Source: Phenylobacterium sp.
GTDB lineage: Bacteria > Pseudomonadota > Alphaproteobacteria > Caulobacterales > Caulobacteraceae
Reading direction: 5' to 3'
Assembly: GCF_013911965.1 (NCBI RefSeq)
Contig: NZ_JACESE010000007.1
Span: 124,001 to 188,000 of the forward strand
DNA: 64,000 nucleotides
In this document: one piece after another, positions 60,264-64,000 of the stretch
How the letters are laid out: each line of letters opens with the position of its first letter
How positions within the stretch are numbered: the first letter of the stretch is position 1
Position numbers and translations under genes: made by a program
Notes under the pieces: generated by a model
Told to the model about the DNA's origin: nothing
Databases searched by the model: none
The model's input: the letters and a program-made list of their open reading frames with translations, nothing else

Positions 60264-60683
60264 TCAGACGCCGTCCTCCTCCGCGCCAGGCTCGATCGCG
60301 CTTTCGACCAGCGCCCGCCAGGTGGGATCGGTGTCGTCGACCAGGTCGACGTCCTCCATCAGGGCCACCGCCGCGCCGCCGTCCGGCAGGATGAGGCCCA
60401 GGACCTCCATCTCCTCGCCGTCGGAATTGACGTGGACCTCGGCCTGGACCGCGACCGCCGCCTGCTCGCCGTCATCCTCCCACCAGATCACAGGCTGCGG
60501 CAGGGGCAGCGCCATCGGACGCGGGTCGTGCGTGTCGGCGAGGGCGAAGACGGCGCGCCTGGCCTGCACGTCCGCCAGGTCCGCCACCGCCCCGGCGAAC
60601 GGCTTCAGCCGCGCCCAGTCGTCGGCGTCGAACCCGCCGCCGTCTTCGGCATCTTCGTCTTCGGGGCCCATGGCGTTTCCCAT
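60264..60683 (-). CDS. Acidic hypothetical protein
   Basis: 139 aa, strongly acidic at both ends (MGPEDEDAEDGGG, AIEPGAEEDGV) with a mixed centre (PVIWWEDDGEQAAVAVQAEVHVN). No domain recognised. Start at 60683, or at the internal ATG 60671, which has GGGAAA upstream. It lies downstream of the RTX protease on the same strand, with a 20-bp palindrome between. Could be cotranscribed with it, but nothing else links the two. Confidence 0.55.
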   Translation of the reverse strand: MGNAMGPEDEDAEDGGGFDADDWARLKPFAGAVADLADVQARRAVFALADTHDPRPMALPLPQPVIWWEDDGEQAAVAVQAEVHVNSDGEEMEVLGLILPDGGAAVALMEDVDLVDDTDPTWRALVESAIEPGAEEDGV

Positions 60684-60691
60684 CGGAGGAG

Positions 60692-60711
60692 GCGGGAGGC
60701 GCGCCTCCCGC
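60692..60711. repeat. 20-bp perfect palindrome between the RTX protease and the next gene
   Basis: GCGGGAGGC-GC-GCCTCCCGC, 19 bp downstream of the RTX gene stop. No T tract follows on the minus strand, so it is either a rho-assisted terminator/processing hairpin or an operator of the downstream gene. Confidence 0.5.
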
Positions 60712-60729
60712 AGCGGTTCGCGTCCGGCG

Positions 60730-63063
60730 TCAGGCGAACACGAAATCGGTGGCGGTGAGGCTGCCCAACTGGACGTCGACGAGGACGATCGTCTGGTCGT
60801 CCAGCGTAATGACCGTGTCGGCGCCCACGGTGGCGGCGTTCTGCATCAGGGCGGCGAAGTCCGGCGCGTCGGCGATCGCAATCCTCAGGCGGTCCCCGCC
60901 GGCGACGTCGAAGTCGGTGACCACGTCGCGGCCCTGGCCGCCGACGAAGTTGAAGACGTCGGCCTCGGCGCCGCCGGTCAGGACGTCGTCGCCCATGTCG
61001 CCGGAGAGCCAGTCGGCGCCCTCGCCGCCGAGCAGGCGGTCCGCGCCCTGGCCGCCGTGAACCGTATCGGCCCCCAGGTCGCCGGACACGATGTCGTCGC
61101 CGGCGTTGCCGTGGACGAAGTCATCGCCCTGACCCCCATGGGCGGTGTCGGCCCCGTCGCCGGCCGAGGCCCAGTCGTCGCCGCTGTTGCCCTGCAGGAA
61201 GTCGTCGCCGATCCCGCCGTACAGCAGATCGACCCCGCCGCCGCCTTCGAGGCTGTCGGCCCCCTGGTCGCCGAACAGGTTGTCGTCGCCGTCCTCGCCC
61301 AGCAGGCGGTCGTTGTCCTGGCCGCCGAGCACGGTGTCCGATCCGCCGCCGCCGTGCAGGGTGTCGTTCCCCTGATTGCCGTGGAGCCAGTTGGCTTCGC
61401 TGAAGGCGATCACGACGTCGCCGCCCGGGCCTGCGGACAGGGGCTCCGGACCCGCGGTCAGGTTGTCGGCGCCCGCCGTCGGCGCCGGCGGCGCCGGCGG
61501 GCTGGGAATCGGCTCCAGAATGATCTCTCCGCCGGCCTTGAGGCTCACCTGGAGCCCGGCCGGGACGCCGCCGTCCAGGGTGACGGAGATGGCGGCCCCC
61601 GCGGCCGGACCGTCGGCGTCGATGGTCAGGACCGAGGCGGCGTAGGTCGCGGTGGCGGTCGCCGGATCGAGACCGGTCACGAGGATGCGGTCGCCGGCTT
61701 CAAACCCGATGATCACGTCTCCATCGCCGACGCGCAAGGTGTCCGCGCCCGCGCCGCCTGCGAGCGTGTCGGCGTCGCCGCCGCCCGTCAGGTCGTCGTC
61801 GCCGTCGCCGCCCTCCAGCCGGTCCGCGCCGAGACCGCCGGTCAGCTGGTCCGCGCCCGATCCGCCGCTGAGGGTGTCGGCGCCTGCGCTCCCATCAAGG
61901 GTGTCCGCGTCGGCTCCGCCGCTGAGGCTGTCGACGCCGGCGCCGCCGGTCAGGCTGTCGGCGCCGGCATCGCCCTGCAGGGTGTCGGCGTCGTCGCCGC
62001 CCGAAAGCTCGTCCGCGCCGTCCCCGCCCGCGAGGCTGTCCTGGCCCGCACCCCCCAGCAGGGTGTCGGCTCCGGCCGCGCCCTGCAGCGTGTCGTCGCC
62101 GCCGGCGCCTTGCAGCCGGTTGTCGGCCTGGTTGCCCTGCAACAGGTCGTCGCCGCTCCCCCCGTTGGCGTTCTCGATCAGCGAGCGCACGTCGTCCTGA
62201 TAGAGGTGGGACATGCGGACATTGCCGCTGGCGTAGGTCGGGGCGACATTGTCGAGAACGGCGAACTGTCCGCCCAGGTCGCTCCATGCGCCGGGCCGAA
62301 GGTCGATCTCCAGGTCCGTCGTGAAGCTGGCGAAGTTGAGGGTGTCGACGCCGCCGCCGTCCCATAGCGTCAGGAAGATGACCGACGCCGAAGGATCGAA
62401 GCTGTAGGTCGTGTCGCCGGCGTTGGTGGTCCAGTTGGCCCCGTAGAGGTACTGGATCGCGGCGATGTCGTCGGCCATCGGACTGGTCGGGTAGGAGCCG
62501 GACGCGATCGTATAGGCTCCGGTCGACCCGCCCAGGACGCTCCGATAGCTCATGACGGAGTTCTCGACGCCGTCGGTGGCGGCGTCGGCGGCCGGGAAGC
62601 CGTTCGCCGTCATGTTCGGGTGCTTCAGGCCCAGCGCGTGGCCGATCTCGTGGACGAGCGTGAAGAACTGGAACCGTCCCGGGGTGAAGTCGCCGGCGAC
62701 GGCGGCGCCGATCTGGATGTCGCCGCCCTCGGGCGACGCGCCCGGATAGCTCACCACCCGGGCGGTCAGGTTGCCGCCGTCGTCATAGCGATAGAGGCGG
62801 AGGTCCGACGTCTCGGCCGTGGTCTCGGTGAACGTGATGTTCGCCACGTCCGCCCATTCCCGCAGGGCCGCCCGGAAGGCGGCTATCTCTGTTGCCGTCA
62901 GAGCCTGGAAGTGGGACGGATCGGGCGGCGTCGTATAGCCGGTGACCTCGCTCGCCAGGGCAGGGAAGCCGTAGGTGAGGGCGGTCCCGTCCCACTTCGT
63001 ACCGTAAAGCAGGGAATCGATCGACGAGGAGCCACTTGCTCCGACAACAACGCCACTGGCCAC
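60730..63063 (-). CDS. RTX serralysin-like secreted zinc metalloprotease
   Basis: 777 aa from the GTG at 63063, which has AGGAG at 8 nt; an in-frame GTG at 63081 adds six residues. N-terminal metzincin domain: HEIGHALGLKHP with zinc ligands H138, H142 and H148, Met-turn at M171 in NSVMSYRS. Two blocks of GGxGxDxLx calcium-binding repeats (about residues 301-447 and 560-694) are separated by a beta domain and a Pro-rich linker (IPSPPAPPAP). The last 80 residues are a type I secretion C-terminus ending in DFVFA. No N-terminal signal, as expected. The secretion genes are not in the window. Confidence 0.92.
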   Translation of the reverse strand: MASGVVVGASGSSSIDSLLYGTKWDGTALTYGFPALASEVTGYTTPPDPSHFQALTATEIAAFRAALREWADVANITFTETTAETSDLRLYRYDDGGNLTARVVSYPGASPEGGDIQIGAAVAGDFTPGRFQFFTLVHEIGHALGLKHPNMTANGFPAADAATDGVENSVMSYRSVLGGSTGAYTIASGSYPTSPMADDIAAIQYLYGANWTTNAGDTTYSFDPSASVIFLTLWDGGGVDTLNFASFTTDLEIDLRPGAWSDLGGQFAVLDNVAPTYASGNVRMSHLYQDDVRSLIENANGGSGDDLLQGNQADNRLQGAGGDDTLQGAAGADTLLGGAGQDSLAGGDGADELSGGDDADTLQGDAGADSLTGGAGVDSLSGGADADTLDGSAGADTLSGGSGADQLTGGLGADRLEGGDGDDDLTGGGDADTLAGGAGADTLRVGDGDVIIGFEAGDRILVTGLDPATATATYAASVLTIDADGPAAGAAISVTLDGGVPAGLQVSLKAGGEIILEPIPSPPAPPAPTAGADNLTAGPEPLSAGPGGDVVIAFSEANWLHGNQGNDTLHGGGGSDTVLGGQDNDRLLGEDGDDNLFGDQGADSLEGGGGVDLLYGGIGDDFLQGNSGDDWASAGDGADTAHGGQGDDFVHGNAGDDIVSGDLGADTVHGGQGADRLLGGEGADWLSGDMGDDVLTGGAEADVFNFVGGQGRDVVTDFDVAGGDRLRIAIADAPDFAALMQNAATVGADTVITLDDQTIVLVDVQLGSLTATDFVFA
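60982..61386 (-). repeat. RTX nonapeptide repeats, C-terminal block
   Basis: About 15 tandem GGxGxDxLx-type repeats of 27 bp coding for Ca-binding beta-rolls, e.g. LHGGGGSDTVLGGQDNDRLL. Part of the protease gene. Confidence 0.9.
61723..62163 (-). repeat. RTX nonapeptide repeats, central block
   Basis: About 16 tandem repeats of 27 bp coding for GGAGADTLx-like units, directly after the metzincin domain. More regular than the C-terminal block, which suggests recent expansion. Confidence 0.9.
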
Positions 63064-63203
63064 TGAGACACTCCTGAACACCCCGCCGGCCTTCGCCGGA
63101 GGCGCGAAACCCGATCGCGGGCGTGCCTTACCACGACAGCGCCACCTTGGCGTGCGGCGGCATCAGAAAAATTGCGGGCGATGATCGCGGGTCGGCTCGC
63201 CGG

Positions 63204-63830
63204 TCAATCGCGGCCCGGAGACCTCTTTTGGATCAATTGGAGCACCGCCTGCGGATTGTCATCCAGCAAGACGTGCCCGCCGGCTATCTCGCCGTAGTCG
63301 ACGTTCGGGTGGGCGGACAGGCGGTCGCGGGCGGCCTGGGGAAGGATGCCATTCGATGCGCAGACCGCCTCGACCCGCTGGTCCTGGCTGTCGAGCAGGG
63401 ACCAGTAGTCGCTCGTGATCAGGGGCTGGAGCCAGGGCGCGACATTGCCGCAGCGGATCTCGTGCGCCACGGCCGGGGTCGGTTCCATGGGGGGATCGAG
63501 GAGGATCCGGCGCTCGGCTTCCATATGGAGGGCGATGACGCCGCCCAGGCTCTCGCCGACGAGAGTTATCGGCTGGGCCGCCCAGAGCTGCCGCAACGCG
63601 GCCTGAAACGCCGCGGCCCAGACCTCGACCTTGGCCTCGATCATCGGCGCCTGTCCATGCCCCGGCAGCTCGACGAGCACAGCGCTCCGCTCCGCCCACG
63701 GCTTGAGCTGCAGCGATCGCCGGGCCGCGCCGTGGATGATGGCGAGCACCTCGGCGCGCGCCAGGCGATCGAAGACGAGGCTCACCTCGCCGTGGGGCGC
63801 CGGAACGAAGTACCGTCTGAGATCATCCAT
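63204..63830 (-). CDS. Alpha/beta hydrolase
   Basis: 208 aa, compact. Nucleophile Ser in LVGESLGGVIAL, oxyanion region IIHGAARRS, His in AGGHVLLDD near the C-terminus; the Asp is probably in LLDSQDQRVE. ELPGHGQAP is the usual loop of this fold (hydrolases of the MhpC/BioH type). Hydrolyses an ester or similar bond; substrate unknown. No signal. It lies between the tRNA and the RTX protease with 120-140 bp on each side. Confidence 0.82.
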   Translation of the reverse strand: MDDLRRYFVPAPHGEVSLVFDRLARAEVLAIIHGAARRSLQLKPWAERSAVLVELPGHGQAPMIEAKVEVWAAAFQAALRQLWAAQPITLVGESLGGVIALHMEAERRILLDPPMEPTPAVAHEIRCGNVAPWLQPLITSDYWSLLDSQDQRVEAVCASNGILPQAARDRLSAHPNVDYGEIAGGHVLLDDNPQAVLQLIQKRSPGRD

Positions 63831-63949
63831 GCGGAGGCGTTCAACGGATCACCCGCGCCTCGGTTTCGCGCCGTGCGCCGAGACCTTCAGGCCCTGAGGC
63901 GAATTCCAAGGCGGCGCTCAGCCCGCAACGCCAATTCAATCGGAAGGAA

Positions 63950-64000
63950 TGGTGGATGCGACAGGGATTGAACCTGTGACCCCCTCGGTGTGAACGAGGT
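63950..64000 (-). tRNA. tRNA-Val (anticodon CAC), 3' half, cut by the window edge
   Basis: On the minus strand the window ends inside the anticodon arm: stem CCTCG / CGAGG around loop TTCACAC gives anticodon CAC. The T arm is ACAGG-TTCAATC-CCTGT, the acceptor strand CGCATCC, discriminator A, and CCA is encoded. The 5' half lies beyond base 64000. Confidence 0.93.

Noticed and set aside
60982-62163. Tandem repeats as CRISPR or satellite DNA
   Set aside because: The 27-bp periodicity encodes RTX nonapeptides in one intact frame, with degenerate units and no spacers.

Overview
The window is 64 kb of GC-rich, densely coding DNA that most resembles a Caulobacteraceae chromosome (Phenylobacterium/Caulobacter-like alphaproteobacterium). 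The evidence is the very high G+C third positions, the cysH-fpr order, the MlaE/F/D set with an N-terminally extended permease, two large TonB-dependent receptors (TBDRs), a complete phenylalanine/tyrosine-homogentisate operon and many exported peptidases. No IS element, prophage, CRISPR array or rRNA was seen. The assignment to family level is inference.

Layout. 1-5.2 kb: the end of an assimilatory sulfate reduction block (cysH, fpr), then a 3D-domain protein, a GST, an S1/P1 nuclease, a Nudix hydrolase and folD. 5.1-8.7 kb: an Mla-type lipid transport operon on the minus strand. 8.9-15.4 kb: small and housekeeping genes, including a degenerate GIY-YIG-like protein, a YdcF protein, a quinone oxidoreductase, an aldehyde dehydrogenase, a methyltransferase, and an esterase divergent from an AraC regulator. 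15.4-21.8 kb: a minus-strand operon TBDR - S9 prolyl oligopeptidase - amidase - PaiB-like protein. 22.1-30.5 kb: a small membrane protein, a YdcH-like protein, a LysR regulator, a LytTR regulator divergent from an acyltransferase, an M61-like peptidase, and a LysR regulator divergent from an Acg-like nitroreductase.

30.5-37.2 kb: Phe/Tyr catabolism (phhA, aromatic aminotransferase, hpd, hmgA, fahA, Rieske protein) with a divergent Lrp/AsnC regulator and palindromic sites between them.

37.2-60.3 kb is the most unusual part. It holds four S10 serine carboxypeptidase paralogues, a Tat-exported class V PLP enzyme, a second Lrp/AsnC regulator, a class I/II aminotransferase, a 986-aa TBDR, two tandem ornithine cyclodeaminase/mu-crystallin paralogues, three exported amidohydrolases (one without its metal ligands), an amino acid permease, and a PQQ dehydrogenase with a separate small membrane protein. 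Six copies of the inverted repeat GCAT-N5-ATGC were found by eye. They all lie in promoter regions of this block, at 40072, 40639, 40707, 41932, 52795 and 52827. I infer that they are operators of the local Lrp regulator, and that the block is a coordinated system for uptake, trimming and catabolism of peptides or modified amino acids.

60.3-64 kb: an acidic hypothetical protein, an RTX serralysin-like metalloprotease, an alpha/beta hydrolase, and the 3' half of a tRNA-Val(CAC) running off the right edge.
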